Of a DNA stretch of 64,000 nt, positions 15,037 through 24,111 are shown one piece after another. The translations under genes were made by a program, and so were the position numbers. Origin of the DNA: Nocardia niigatensis NBRC 100131. Lineage in GTDB: Bacteria > Actinomycetota > Actinomycetes > Mycobacteriales > Mycobacteriaceae. The stretch is taken from positions 104,583-168,582 of the forward strand of contig NZ_BAGC01000038.1 in the NCBI RefSeq assembly GCF_000308655.1. Reading direction: 5' to 3'. The notes under the pieces were generated by a model, which was given only the letters and a program-made list of their open reading frames with translations, made no database searches and was not told where the DNA came from. Numbering within the stretch: the stretch's first letter is position 1; each line of letters begins with the position of its first letter.

Positions 15037-17205
15037 ATGACGGACACGGCCGGGAGCGGATTGATAAATCGGCAGGCAGACCGGGTTCAGAATGCATCGC
15101 CGCCCCGGGAGGGATTTCGGCCCGATATCGAAGGGTTGCGAGCAGTCGCGGTACTGGCCGTCGTGTTCTTCCATGCGGGTACGCCCGGGCTCGGTGGTGG
15201 ATTCGTCGGCGTGGATGTCTTTTTCGTGATTTCGGGCTTCCTGATCACCGGAATACTCTGCCGGGAGGCAACGGCCACCGGCACCATCGAGCTGGCCCGG
15301 TTCTACGGCGCACGGGCTCGGCGGCTGCTGCCCGCGGCGAGCATCGTCCTGGTCACCACCGCGATCGGCGCGGCGATACTGCTGCCGCCGCTGCAGGCCC
15401 GCCAGGTCCTCGGTGACGGGATCGCGAGCGCGTTGTACGCCGGGAACTACCGGCTCGCCCTGCACGGCACCGACTATCTCGCCGCCGATGCGCCGCCGTC
15501 GCCGTTCCAGCAGTTCTGGTCGCTCGGTGTGGAGGAACAGTTCTATCTGCTGTGGCCGGTGGTCATCATGACGACGGCCTGGCTCGTGCGGCGGCGACGA
15601 ACCGGATCGGCCACGCTGCTGCCGTACCTGATCGTGCTCGCGGTTGTCGCAGCCGCCTCGTTCACGATCTCGCTGGTGTGGACCCGTGTGCTGCCGCCAT
15701 GGGCTTTCTTCTCGCTGCCCGCTCGGGCCTGGGAGCTGGCGGTCGGCGGCATGGTGGCGCTCTCGGCCGTCGCATGGTCCCGGCTGCCGAAATCGGTGGC
15801 CGTGCTCGTCGGATGGATCGGCCTGGTCGTGATCGTCACGGCCTGCACCCAGCTGAACGGCAAGACGCCGTATCCCGGCGCCGCGGCGCTGCTGCCCGTA
15901 CTGGGCGCGGCTCTGGTGATCGTGTCCGGCTGTGCCGCACCACGATTCGGGGTTGGCCGGGTACTGGCTCCGGCTCGGGTGCGGGCGATCGGCGGCCTGT
16001 CCTACACCTTGTATCTGTGGCATTGGCCGGTGTTGCTGCTGGCGCCCCTGGCGCTCGGCCACCCACTCGGGCGAGTCGGTGCACTCGGCGCGGTCATGAT
16101 GACCGGCGGACTCGCGCTGCTGACGCACTGGTCGGTCGAGAATCCGGTCCGCTTCGCCGCACTGTTGCGGAGCTCTGCCAGGCTCAGCCTCGCCTGTGGC
16201 GGCGCGTGCACTGCTGTCGCCATCTGTGTGGCAGTGGTACTGCTCGTCCTCGTCCCCGCCCCGGTCGGCCGCGGCATGTCGGCGCCGGCGCTCACGCTCG
16301 TCACACCAGCTGTGCCGTCCGCTCCTGCCGCCGACCCCCTCGACCAGGCGGTTCGGCAGTTGGTGACGCAAACTCAGTCGGCGGTCGCCGCCTCCGCCGA
16401 AATCCGGGCCGTCCCGTCGAATCTCACGCCCTCGCTCGGCAACGCGTCCGGCGACAAGGCAGACGTGTTCAACAACGGGTGTGTTCGCTCCTGGCGCGAT
16501 GTGGGCCAGCCCGAGTGTGCCTCGGGTAATTCGGACTCGGACACCACGGTGGCCCTGGTCGGTGATTCGCACGCCGCGATGTGGAGCCCGGCGTTGGAGC
16601 CGATCGCCGCGGCACGGGGCTGGCGGCTGGAAACCATGGCGAAGGTCACCTGCCCACTGCTGGACCTGACCATCACCAGTCCTTATCTGGACCGGGAGTA
16701 CACCGAATGCGAGCAATGGCGCGGCCAGGTGCTGACCCGGCTGCAGAGCGAACGCCCACGGCTGATCGTGGTGAGCATGTCCCGACGCTATGGCGGAGAC
16801 TTCGGCTTCGTCTCCTATGACCGCGCCTGGATCGATGGCCTGACCCGCCTGGTTGCCGAGCTGCGCGCGATCGGCTCGGCCGTCCTCGTTCTCGGCCCGA
16901 TCCCCGATCCGCACACCACCGTGCCAACATGCCTGTCCGAGCACATCGACGATGCCCTGGCATGCACCCCCGAGCGACCGGTCGCGGTGGACGACGCGGG
17001 TGTCGGGGCCGAGCAGACTGCGGCCGTCGCCGGAGGCGGCCAGTACGCCGACCTCACCTCGCTGTTCTGCACTGCCGTCCGCTGTCCCCTCATCGTCGGC
17101 AACACCCTGGTGTACCGCGACGACAACCACCTCACGGTCAGCTACGCCCGGACACTCGGACCGGCCATCGGCGCACTCACCGACCAGGCGCTCGCCCACG
17201 GCTGA
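15037..17205 (+). CDS. Membrane acyltransferase with C-terminal SGNH domain (OafA-like)
   Basis: A 722-residue protein. The acyltransferase-3 domain (about residues 27-385) has around ten membrane helices, starts with RPDIEGLRAVAVLAVVFFHA, and includes GVDVFFVISGFL and VEEQFYLLWP. A linker rich in Pro and Ala leads to an extracytoplasmic SGNH domain (about 450-722) with GDSH near 508 and DNHLT near 696, the catalytic Ser and His. Proteins of this layout transfer acyl groups to cell-envelope glycans or lipids. The target is unknown. The ATG at 15037 follows a weak ribosome-binding site, and residue 27 is where family homology begins. Confidence 0.85.
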   Translation: MTDTAGSGLINRQADRVQNASPPREGFRPDIEGLRAVAVLAVVFFHAGTPGLGGGFVGVDVFFVISGFLITGILCREATATGTIELARFYGARARRLLPAASIVLVTTAIGAAILLPPLQARQVLGDGIASALYAGNYRLALHGTDYLAADAPPSPFQQFWSLGVEEQFYLLWPVVIMTTAWLVRRRRTGSATLLPYLIVLAVVAAASFTISLVWTRVLPPWAFFSLPARAWELAVGGMVALSAVAWSRLPKSVAVLVGWIGLVVIVTACTQLNGKTPYPGAAALLPVLGAALVIVSGCAAPRFGVGRVLAPARVRAIGGLSYTLYLWHWPVLLLAPLALGHPLGRVGALGAVMMTGGLALLTHWSVENPVRFAALLRSSARLSLACGGACTAVAICVAVVLLVLVPAPVGRGMSAPALTLVTPAVPSAPAADPLDQAVRQLVTQTQSAVAASAEIRAVPSNLTPSLGNASGDKADVFNNGCVRSWRDVGQPECASGNSDSDTTVALVGDSHAAMWSPALEPIAAARGWRLETMAKVTCPLLDLTITSPYLDREYTECEQWRGQVLTRLQSERPRLIVVSMSRRYGGDFGFVSYDRAWIDGLTRLVAELRAIGSAVLVLGPIPDPHTTVPTCLSEHIDDALACTPERPVAVDDAGVGAEQTAAVAGGGQYADLTSLFCTAVRCPLIVGNTLVYRDDNHLTVSYARTLGPAIGALTDQALAHG

Positions 17206-17292
17206 GCTGCGCGGGCTCGTTCGTGAACTCCATCGGGCAGACGCTGGCGTCGGCGCTCGGGATGCCGGTGTGATCGCCGTACGATCGGGCAT

Positions 17293-18072
17293 ATGCCAGC
17301 AACTCGTCTGTGGGTCTTGCTCGCGCTGACCGCCGTGACCGCCGCCGGATGCGCCTCCAACGGCGGCGTCAACGACATCCCGCCCGCTTCTCTCATGGGC
17401 CGCTCCTTCGTCTCGACCGCGGTGGCGGGCACCCCGATCCCGGGTGGCGGGCCGCTGACCCTGACCTTCGCCGACGGGCACATCTCGGCCACCTCCGGCT
17501 GCAATACCGCCACCGGAACCGTTGACCTGCAAGGCAATACCATCCAGGTGGGTGAGATGGCGACCACGCTCATGGCATGCCCGGGCGATCTCGCGGGCGC
17601 GGACGGCTGGCAGGACAGCCTGCTGCGCTCCCAGCCGACCTGGACGCTGGCCGGCGACACGCTCACCCTGGAGGGCAACGGCGCCACCGTCACCATGCTC
17701 GACCGCAAGGCCGCCCACCCGGACAAACCGCTGATCGGCACGCCCTGGATCGTGACCGCCCTGCTGCGCCCCGACGCCGAGGTCCACTCGGCCACCCTCG
17801 ACGAGGTCCGCCCCGCCCTCACCATCACCCCGGACGGCAAGGTTTCGGGCAGCGCGGGCTGCAACACCATGACCGGCACCGCCCAGATCGACGACGGCAA
17901 TGTCACCTTCCAGATCGCGACCACCCGCATGATGTGCGAACCGCAGGTCATGGAACTCGAGCAGCAGGTGCTGCAAGCACTGGACGGAAAAACCAAGGCC
18001 ACCATCGATTCCAACGAACTCACCATCCGCAACGCCGGCAACGACACGGGATTGAAACTGCGCGCGGAGTGA
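17293..18072 (+). CDS. Lipoprotein with two META domains (HslJ-like)
   Basis: A 259-residue lipoprotein. The lipobox TAAGC puts the acylated Cys near residue 20. Two META repeats follow (about 32-138 and 145-258). Each begins with a 'G-sW-v' type strand and contains a GCNT motif (ATSGCNTATGT and GSAGCNTMTGT). META domains occur in HslJ and in secreted proteins, and their role is largely unknown. A tandem META lipoprotein is common in this bacterial group. It stands alone between the acyltransferase and the exonuclease. Confidence 0.8.
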   Translation: MPATRLWVLLALTAVTAAGCASNGGVNDIPPASLMGRSFVSTAVAGTPIPGGGPLTLTFADGHISATSGCNTATGTVDLQGNTIQVGEMATTLMACPGDLAGADGWQDSLLRSQPTWTLAGDTLTLEGNGATVTMLDRKAAHPDKPLIGTPWIVTALLRPDAEVHSATLDEVRPALTITPDGKVSGSAGCNTMTGTAQIDDGNVTFQIATTRMMCEPQVMELEQQVLQALDGKTKATIDSNELTIRNAGNDTGLKLRAE

Positions 18073-18143
18073 GTGGTGCTCCGGTGGCACGCCACCGAAA
18101 ATCGTTGTCGTGCGCGGGTATCCACGCGCTAGCGTGCGGGCGT

Positions 18144-18698
18144 ATGGACGAGAGATATCTGAATGTGGTGGATGTGGAGGCCACCTGCTGGGAGGGGCCC
18201 AATCCGCCGGGACAGCCGAGCGAGATCATCGAGATCGGGTTGTGCGTGCTCGATACGGCCACCCGGGAGCGGGTGAGCAAGCACAGCATTCTGGTGCGAC
18301 CCGAGCGTTCGACGGTCAGCGAGTTCTGTACCCAGCTGACCACACTCACGGCGGACCAGGTGGCGGCGGGAATCGGGTTCGCGGAGGCCTGCGAGTTGCT
18401 GCGCACCGAATTTCATGCCGATTCGCGGCCGTGGGCGAGCTGGGGTGACTACGACCGCAAGCAGTTCACCGCGCAGTGCGAGGGGACGGGGGCGCCGTAC
18501 CCGTTCGGCAGCAGGCACACCGATGCCAAGCTGGCCTTCTCCGTCGCGCGGGACACCAAGCGGCGATATGGGATGGCGGGGGCATTGCGGCTGGCGGGGC
18601 TCCCCCTCGAGGGGACCCACCATCGCGGCGGGGACGACGCCTGGAACATCGCCGCGTTGATCACCGACATGCTGGCACGCGACGCCTGGCCGCGCTGA
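18144..18698 (+). CDS. 3'-5' exonuclease of the ERI1/KapD type (DEDDh)
   Basis: A 184-residue protein starting MDERYLNVVDVEATCW. The DVEATC box (Asp10, Glu12) is the first DEDD motif, and EIIEIG follows near 29. The second Asp region is GDYDRKQF near 94, and the C-terminal HHRGGDDAWNIA (near 160) gives the His and Asp of the DEDDh class. Such nucleases trim RNA or DNA 3' ends. The start is chosen because the upstream frame overlaps the META lipoprotein gene. It is probably a single transcription unit. Confidence 0.82.
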   Translation: MDERYLNVVDVEATCWEGPNPPGQPSEIIEIGLCVLDTATRERVSKHSILVRPERSTVSEFCTQLTTLTADQVAAGIGFAEACELLRTEFHADSRPWASWGDYDRKQFTAQCEGTGAPYPFGSRHTDAKLAFSVARDTKRRYGMAGALRLAGLPLEGTHHRGGDDAWNIAALITDMLARDAWPR

Positions 18699-18956
18699 GT
18701 GGTTGCGACCGCGTCTTCGGAAATACACAGCCGCTGACGGATAGCGCCTGGAATACTTCCGAACAGATCACCAACATGGCGGAGATACGACCGCGACTGG
18801 CCTGCACCCGGCACTCTGGACAGACTGGCCGACAGATCCGATGTTGGCGCTGATCGCGCTGTGTCACACCTAGGCTGAGGTCCCGGCGAACTCGAACCAT
18901 GGGAGGGCGTCATCAACGACCCGGAAGCTGAGCTGGATCAGTGGTTTCGCACGGAG

Positions 18957-21275
18957 GTGGCCGCGACGACGCCGGGAGCGGCTCGCGCGCACCGGGAACC
19001 GATCGACGCCGCAAGCGGATCGACCGGGGCGCGGTGCCTGGAACTGTTCGACGCCCAGGCCGCATCCCGGCAGCTGGATCTGGCCGCACGGCGGCTCACC
19101 CGGGAGGGGCACGGGTACTACAGCATCGGTTCGTCGGGACACGAGGGCAATGTCGCGGTGGCGGCGGCGTTGCGGGTCACCGATCCGGCGCTGCTGCACT
19201 ACCGGTCCGGCGCGTTCTTCGTGCACCGGGCCCGGCAGGTGCCCGGCCTGGATCCGCTGCGCGATGTGATGCTGGGCGTCGCGGCCGCGGCCGCGGACCC
19301 GATTTCCGGTGGGCGGCACAAGGTTTTCGGCAGTAAGCCCGCCCACATCATTCCGCAGACCTCCACCATCGCGTCGCACCTGCCGCGCGCGGTGGGCCTG
19401 GCGTTCGCGCTGGATCGGGCCGCGCGGTTGCATCTGCGCACCGAGTGGCCGGCGGATTCGGTGGTGGTGTGCAGTTTCGGTGACGCCTCGGCCAACCATT
19501 CGACCGCGGCCGGGGCCATCAATACCGCGATCCACACCGCCCATCAGGGCGTGCCGATGCCGATCCTGTTCGTGTGCGAGGACAATGGCCTGGGCATCAG
19601 TGTTCCCACGCCGCGCACCTGGATCGCGCAGGCCTACGGATTCCGGCCCGGACTCGCCTACTTCGACGCCGACGGCACCGACCTGCGCGCGGCACTGGCG
19701 GCGGCCACCGCGGCCACGGATCATGTTCGCGCACACCGTAAACCGGCCTTCCTGCGCCTGCGCACCGTGCGGCTGCTCGGCCACGCGGGCTCCGATGTGG
19801 AGTCGGCCTACCGCCGTCCCGCCGAGATCGCCGCCGACCTGCGCCGGGACCCGGTCACCGCCACCGCCCGCCTGCTCGTCACCACCGGCGTCACCACTCC
19901 CGCCGCCATCATCCGGCGTTACGACGAGATCGGCGATCTGGTCGCCAAGGCCGCCGAAGCCGCCTGGCACGAACCGAAATTGCGCTCGGCCGCCGAGATC
20001 ACGGCCCCGCTGGCCCCCGCTCACCCGGCGGCCGTCCGCGACGATGCCCTGCGCGTCGGGCCCGCTCTCGATCGGGCGAGCAGCGCCGGACCAGCAGGCG
20101 ACACCAATCCCGCTTCGGCGCACAGCATTCCGGCCGGTGCAGGTCCGACGGGCAGGACCACCGCGACGTCGGACCCGACTGCGGATTCGGGAGCCTCGGC
20201 ATCGATGAACTCCGCTCCGTCACAGGCGAGTTCACCCGAGCCGGTTGCGACATCCGGCGAGCCACTCACTCTGGCCCAGGCAATCAATCGGACCCTGGCG
20301 CAGCTGCTGGCGCGCGATCCGGATGTGCTGGTGTTCGGGGAGGATGTGGGGCGCAAGGGCGGGGTATATGGAGTGACGAAGGGGTTGCAGGAGAAGTTCG
20401 GCGGGCGAAGGGTTTTCGACACGTTGCTCGATGAGCAGAGTGTGCTCGGGACCGCGCTCGGTGCGGGGCTGGCGGGTTTCGTGCCGATTCCGGAGATCCA
20501 GTATCTGGCGTATGTGCACAATGCCGAGGACCAGTTGCGCGGGGAGGCGGCGACCTTGTCGTTCTTCTCGGGTGGGCGGTATCGGAACCCGGTGGTGGTG
20601 CGGATCGCGGGGCTGGGGTACCAGAAGGGCTTCGGCGGGCATTTCCACAATGACAATTCCCTTGCGGCGCTGCGGGATATCCCAGGCCTGGTGATCGCCG
20701 CGCCGGCGCGCGCCGATGACGCGGCGGCGATGCTGCGCACGTGCGTGTCGGCGGCGCGGGCGGACGGGCGGGTGTGCGTGTTTCTCGAACCGATCGCGCT
20801 GTACCACACCCGGGACCTGCATCGAACCGGGGACGTCGGCTGGCTGGCCCCGATTTCCGATATGGGCCATGCCGAGATCGGACGGGCCCGCGTGTACGGC
20901 ACCGGCACGCATCTGACCATCGTGAGCTTCGCCAATGGCGTGCCGATGAGTCTGCGGGTGGCGCAGCGTTTGGCCTCGCAGGGTATTCACGCCCGCGTGC
21001 TGGATCTGCGCTGGCTGGCGCCACTGCCGGTGGCGGATCTGCTCGAGCACGCGCGCGCCACGGGGCGGGTGCTCATCGCCGATGAGACACGGCGCAGCGG
21101 GGGCGTTTCCGAGGCGGTGTGCGCGGCACTGCTGGACGCCGGGTTCGACGGCCGGGTCGCCCGTGTCACCAGCGCGGACAGTTTCGTGCCATTGGGTCCG
21201 GCCGCGTCGGCGGTGCTGCTGGACGAGGCGGCGATCGAGGCCGCCGCGCGGGCGCTGCCGGCGACGCCGTGGTGA
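18957..21275 (+). CDS. Fused alpha-beta E1 component of a 2-oxoacid dehydrogenase
   Basis: A 772-residue thiamine-diphosphate enzyme with both E1 chains in one polypeptide. The alpha part (about 1-365) has GHEGN near 63 and the cofactor motif GDASANHSTAAGAIN near 174. A low-complexity Ala/Ser/Pro/Gly linker (about 370-435) joins the beta part, which has FGEDVGRKGGVYGVTKGL near 463 and FDTLLDEQ near 490. It resembles branched-chain or acetoin-type E1. No E2 or E3 gene is nearby. GTG at 18957 is the first usual start in frame, but it has no ribosome-binding site. GGGAGGG at 18901-18907 precedes in-frame codons from 18912 (ATC), so the true start may be upstream and unusual. Confidence 0.85.
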   Translation: MAATTPGAARAHREPIDAASGSTGARCLELFDAQAASRQLDLAARRLTREGHGYYSIGSSGHEGNVAVAAALRVTDPALLHYRSGAFFVHRARQVPGLDPLRDVMLGVAAAAADPISGGRHKVFGSKPAHIIPQTSTIASHLPRAVGLAFALDRAARLHLRTEWPADSVVVCSFGDASANHSTAAGAINTAIHTAHQGVPMPILFVCEDNGLGISVPTPRTWIAQAYGFRPGLAYFDADGTDLRAALAAATAATDHVRAHRKPAFLRLRTVRLLGHAGSDVESAYRRPAEIAADLRRDPVTATARLLVTTGVTTPAAIIRRYDEIGDLVAKAAEAAWHEPKLRSAAEITAPLAPAHPAAVRDDALRVGPALDRASSAGPAGDTNPASAHSIPAGAGPTGRTTATSDPTADSGASASMNSAPSQASSPEPVATSGEPLTLAQAINRTLAQLLARDPDVLVFGEDVGRKGGVYGVTKGLQEKFGGRRVFDTLLDEQSVLGTALGAGLAGFVPIPEIQYLAYVHNAEDQLRGEAATLSFFSGGRYRNPVVVRIAGLGYQKGFGGHFHNDNSLAALRDIPGLVIAAPARADDAAAMLRTCVSAARADGRVCVFLEPIALYHTRDLHRTGDVGWLAPISDMGHAEIGRARVYGTGTHLTIVSFANGVPMSLRVAQRLASQGIHARVLDLRWLAPLPVADLLEHARATGRVLIADETRRSGGVSEAVCAALLDAGFDGRVARVTSADSFVPLGPAASAVLLDEAAIEAAARALPATPW

Positions 21276-21381
21276 CAACGGGTCGGGGTCGGGCGTGCTC
21301 GCGGAAGCACCCGGCCCCACCCGCTGTCGACGCCGGTCCGGTCGGCGTCCCGGTGTCGTCGAGGGAACGACACCCAGCCTA

Positions 21382-21409
21382 TCTACGTAACAACTACGTA
21401 GATACGTAA
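21382..21409. promoter_or_regulatory. Cluster of TACGTA boxes (BlaI-type operator)
   Basis: TCTACGTAACAACTACGTAG at 21382-21401, followed by ATACGTAAT, holds three TACGTA units. The same half-sites make the CTACGTACGTAG palindromes before lpqS (25850) and blaI (26487). It lies about 400 bases before the M56 protease gene. Confidence 0.5.
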
Positions 21410-21635
21410 TACCGGAAAATCGGGGCCGCGCGCAAGCAGACCCGGCCATTTCATCCGCTTTTCGCAGCCCGACACGGCGAGTCGGCGGCGCGTCCACGCA
21501 GACCCGCCCGCACTCCAGCCATCACACACGGGACAACACAGCGGACGAGGGTCGCAGTTGCCGGATGTCATGCCATCCGCCATGCCGCTTCGGTTCGGGT
21601 CGACATCGGTTCTCCTGTCACCGTTTTCGGATTAC

Positions 21636-21676
21636 TACCCCCGGCAGGTATCGAGATAATGTACCCCACAGGGGTA
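21636..21676. promoter_or_regulatory. Paired RicR/CsoR-like copper boxes before the M56 gene
   Basis: TACCC-CACAG-GGGTA (21662-21676) is an exact TACCC-N5-GGGTA palindrome, and TACCC-CCGGC-AGGTA (21636-21650) has one mismatch. Their centres are 26 bases apart. This is the form of operators bound by mycobacterial RicR and related copper-responsive CsoR-family repressors. They end about 135 bases before the M56 start. Confidence 0.5.
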
Positions 21677-21811
21677 TCGCCGCCCTCGCGCCAGGGACCT
21701 GCCTTACCCTTCCCGCCGAGAGAGTAAGCCTGCCCTCAGTTTTGCCCTCTACACTCGAGCCCATTCCACGGGAGGAGATCGGATGCGAGCAGCGCGATCG
21801 CGGGTGCCGTC

Positions 21812-22753
21812 ATGAGCATTGCCATCTGTCTGCTGCTGTACGGATTCACGGTCACCGTGCTCGCGCCGCGACTGCTGCGCCGGCTCAGCACGGAGGGGGC
21901 CGCACCGCGGATCGCGGTGGCGGCGTGGCTCGCGGCCATGGCCTCGACCGTGCTGGCCTGGACCGTGACCCTGGCGATCATCATCATCGACCTTGTCACA
22001 CATCGTATTTCGCTGTTCCCGGCGCGTTTCATGGACAGCTGCCTGCTGCACATGCACGACGCGGCGGTCGGCTACTACGGCGGGCACGTGCAGACCGGGC
22101 TGTTCGCGCTGTCGGGCTTCGCCACGGTGGCGGTTCTGGTGCTGGCGGTGCGGCTGGGCACCACCCTGCTGCGCTCGCGCCGCAACACCCTCGAGCACGC
22201 GCGCATGGCCCGGCTCGCCGGGCGTCACCACCCGGAACTGGACGCGGTGGTGCTCGAGGTCGATCATCCGGCCGCGTATTGCGTTGCGGGCAAGCCGCAT
22301 ACGATCGTGGTCAGCCGCGGCGTGCTGGCCGCGCTCGAGGACCATCACCTCGACGCGGTGCTCTCCCACGAGCGCGCGCACCTGGACGGCCGCCACCACC
22401 TGCTGCTGACCCTCACCCGCGCCCTGGCCACCGTGCTGCCGCGGGTCGAGCTGTTCACCCTCGGAGCGTCCGAGGTGGCGCGGCTGCTGGAGATGCTCGC
22501 CGACGACGTCGCCGCGCGAATTCACGGGCGCGCCAACGTTTTACAGGCCCTGCTGACGCTGTCCAGCCTCCCCACCCCGCCCGCCACCGCCGAGGCCGCG
22601 CTGCTGCCCCGGGTCCGCCGCCTGTCGATGCCGGAGAATCCACCGCGCCTGCACACCCGCGTCGCGGCCGCGGCGATCACGCTCACCGCGGTGTTCATCC
22701 CGGTGGCGGCCATTGTCACCGCCGCCATCGGCGTCCAGGTCTGCGCCGTCTAG
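21812..22753 (+). CDS. M56 (BlaR1-type) membrane metallopeptidase
   Basis: A 313-residue membrane protein. Membrane helices lie near residues 3-20, 35-62, 95-115 and 285-305. The zinc motif HERAH (HExxH type) is near 186 in LSHERAHLDGRHH, after the family sequence VVSRGVLAALEDHHLDAVL. There is no C-terminal penicillin-binding sensor, as is usual in the short actinobacterial members that work with BlaI-type repressors by cleaving them. A BlaI-type gene lies 3.2 kb away in this same block. GGAGG occurs about 40 bases upstream, but spacing to the ATG is poor. Confidence 0.82.
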   Translation: MSIAICLLLYGFTVTVLAPRLLRRLSTEGAAPRIAVAAWLAAMASTVLAWTVTLAIIIIDLVTHRISLFPARFMDSCLLHMHDAAVGYYGGHVQTGLFALSGFATVAVLVLAVRLGTTLLRSRRNTLEHARMARLAGRHHPELDAVVLEVDHPAAYCVAGKPHTIVVSRGVLAALEDHHLDAVLSHERAHLDGRHHLLLTLTRALATVLPRVELFTLGASEVARLLEMLADDVAARIHGRANVLQALLTLSSLPTPPATAEAALLPRVRRLSMPENPPRLHTRVAAAAITLTAVFIPVAAIVTAAIGVQVCAV

Positions 22754-22754
22754 C

Positions 22755-22786
22755 CGGGTCCCGATTCGGTGCCGCACCGGGACCCG
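22755..22786. terminator. Bidirectional hairpin between M56 and MFS genes
   Basis: CGGGTCCCG (22755-22763) pairs perfectly with CGGGACCCG (22778-22786), starting two bases after the M56 stop and ending six bases before the MFS stop. Confidence 0.8.
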
Positions 22787-22791
22787 ATGGC

Positions 22792-24111
22792 TCACCGGCG
22801 CGTCGGCAGCGGCCGGGTCGGGTAGTCGATCCGGCGGCCCGCGGGCGACGGATCTTCGCTCGGCGTCCGGTGCCTGCCGGTCGGGGCGCCATCCCGGCCC
22901 GACCGGTGCAGGGCACTCAGTGCGACCGCAGCCAGCGCGCCGATGACGGCCAGGCCGAGCCACACCGCCCAATCCGCGCCGGCGGCATGCGCCGCACCGA
23001 GCAGCGCGCCCGTGGCGAGATTGCCGACCAGGATGCCGATCCCCACCACCGTGTTGTAGAAGCCGTAGTGGGTGGCCACCAGGCGATTTCCCGACAGGGA
23101 GACCACGGTGTCCATCTCGAACGGGAACACCGCGGCGGTGCCGACCGCCAGCACCGCCGCCGCCAGCAGCAGTGCGCCGATGGCCACCGGTGCGCCGAGC
23201 GGCCGCGGCGAGGGCAGGATTGCCAGCGGCACGAAGGCCACCGCCAGCAGTCCCACGCCGACCACCAGGCCACGGGCGGTCCCCCAGCGTGCACGGAACC
23301 AGGCGGTAATGCGCAACTGCCCCGCGACCGCGACGACGCCGGAGATCACGAACAACGCCGAGGTGACCGCCTGCGCCCGCGCACCGGCGAGATACTCGGC
23401 CTGCAGCGGCAGCGCCAGATACACCTGGAACGACAGCACATACGAGCCGATCATGGCCAGCGCGAACGCCACGAAGCGGCGATTGGCGACCACGGTGCGC
23501 CAATCCGCCAGCACCGAGGTCCGCACGGCCGGTTCCGCGCCCCGCCGCGCGGGCAGGGCGAGCAGTTGCGCGATGGTGAGCAGCGCGAACACCACCGCCG
23601 CCGCAGCCGCGGTCACCCGGAAATCCAAGGCCAGCAACGCCAATCCGACCAGCGGTCCCGCCAGCATCCCGGCCTGGTAGAAGACGTTGAACACCGCGAA
23701 CGCCTCCACCCGCCGCTCCCCCGCCTGCGCGGCCAGATAGGCCCGTACCGCCGGATTGAACAGCGCCCCGGCGAATCCCGTGGCCGCCGAGGCGATCAGC
23801 AGTCCCGGCAGATCCGAGGCGAACACCAGCAGCGCGAAACCGGCTGTCCGCAGCAGACATCCGGCGACGATGAGCGGCTTGTATCCCAGCCGGTCGGCCA
23901 GCGTCCCGCCGACCAGGAACATCCCCTGCTGCGAGAAGTTCCGCACGCCCAGCACCAGGCCCACCGCCCACGCTGCCAAACCCAATGGCCCGGACAGGTA
24001 CCCGGCCAGATACGGCATGAGCATGTAGAAACCGAGATTGATGCCGAACTGATTGACCATCAACAACTGCGCAGCCCGATCGAACCCGCGAAACTTCGCC
24101 ACGACGCTCAC
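22792..24111 (-). CDS. MFS transporter of the lpqS-cysK2 operon (Rv0849-like)
   Basis: A 439-residue major facilitator with twelve predicted helices. The loop 2-3 motif is [15 protein letters not shown] near residue 50, and the C-terminal tail is basic and Pro-rich. It follows a CysK2-type enzyme, and its GTG start overlaps that gene's TGA by four bases (GTGA), so the two are translationally coupled. The same pair is Rv0848-Rv0849 in Mycobacterium tuberculosis, where the transporter's cargo is not settled. Export of an amino-acid-derived or sulphur-containing product is an inference. Confidence 0.85.
   Translation of the reverse strand: MSVVAKFRGFDRAAQLLMVNQFGINLGFYMLMPYLAGYLSGPLGLAAWAVGLVLGVRNFSQQGMFLVGGTLADRLGYKPLIVAGCLLRTAGFALLVFASDLPGLLIASAATGFAGALFNPAVRAYLAAQAGERRVEAFAVFNVFYQAGMLAGPLVGLALLALDFRVTAAAAAVVFALLTIAQLLALPARRGAEPAVRTSVLADWRTVVANRRFVAFALAMIGSYVLSFQVYLALPLQAEYLAGARAQAVTSALFVISGVVAVAGQLRITAWFRARWGTARGLVVGVGLLAVAFVPLAILPSPRPLGAPVAIGALLLAAAVLAVGTAAVFPFEMDTVVSLSGNRLVATHYGFYNTVVGIGILVGNLATGALLGAAHAAGADWAVWLGLAVIGALAAVALSALHRSGRDGAPTGRHRTPSEDPSPAGRRIDYPTRPLPTRR

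Larger units (their letters stand above)
21276..21811. other. Long regulatory-looking intergenic region
   Basis: No credible gene in about 535 bases. It contains a cluster of TACGTA boxes (21382-21409) and two TACCC-N5-GGGTA type boxes (21636-21676), described separately. A Cys-containing minus-strand frame at 21383-21583 lacks a ribosome-binding site and family character. Confidence 0.6.

Noticed and set aside
14695..18090. A 1131-codon minus-strand open frame under the acyltransferase and META genes
   Set aside because: High GC keeps antisense frames open. The two plus-strand genes have clear domains, and only the right-hand end near 14.8-14.96 kb looks protein-like.
21383..21583. Cys-containing 66-residue minus-strand frame near the TACGTA cluster
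   Set aside because: No ribosome-binding site, no membrane or domain signature, and it runs across the operator cluster at its 3' end.
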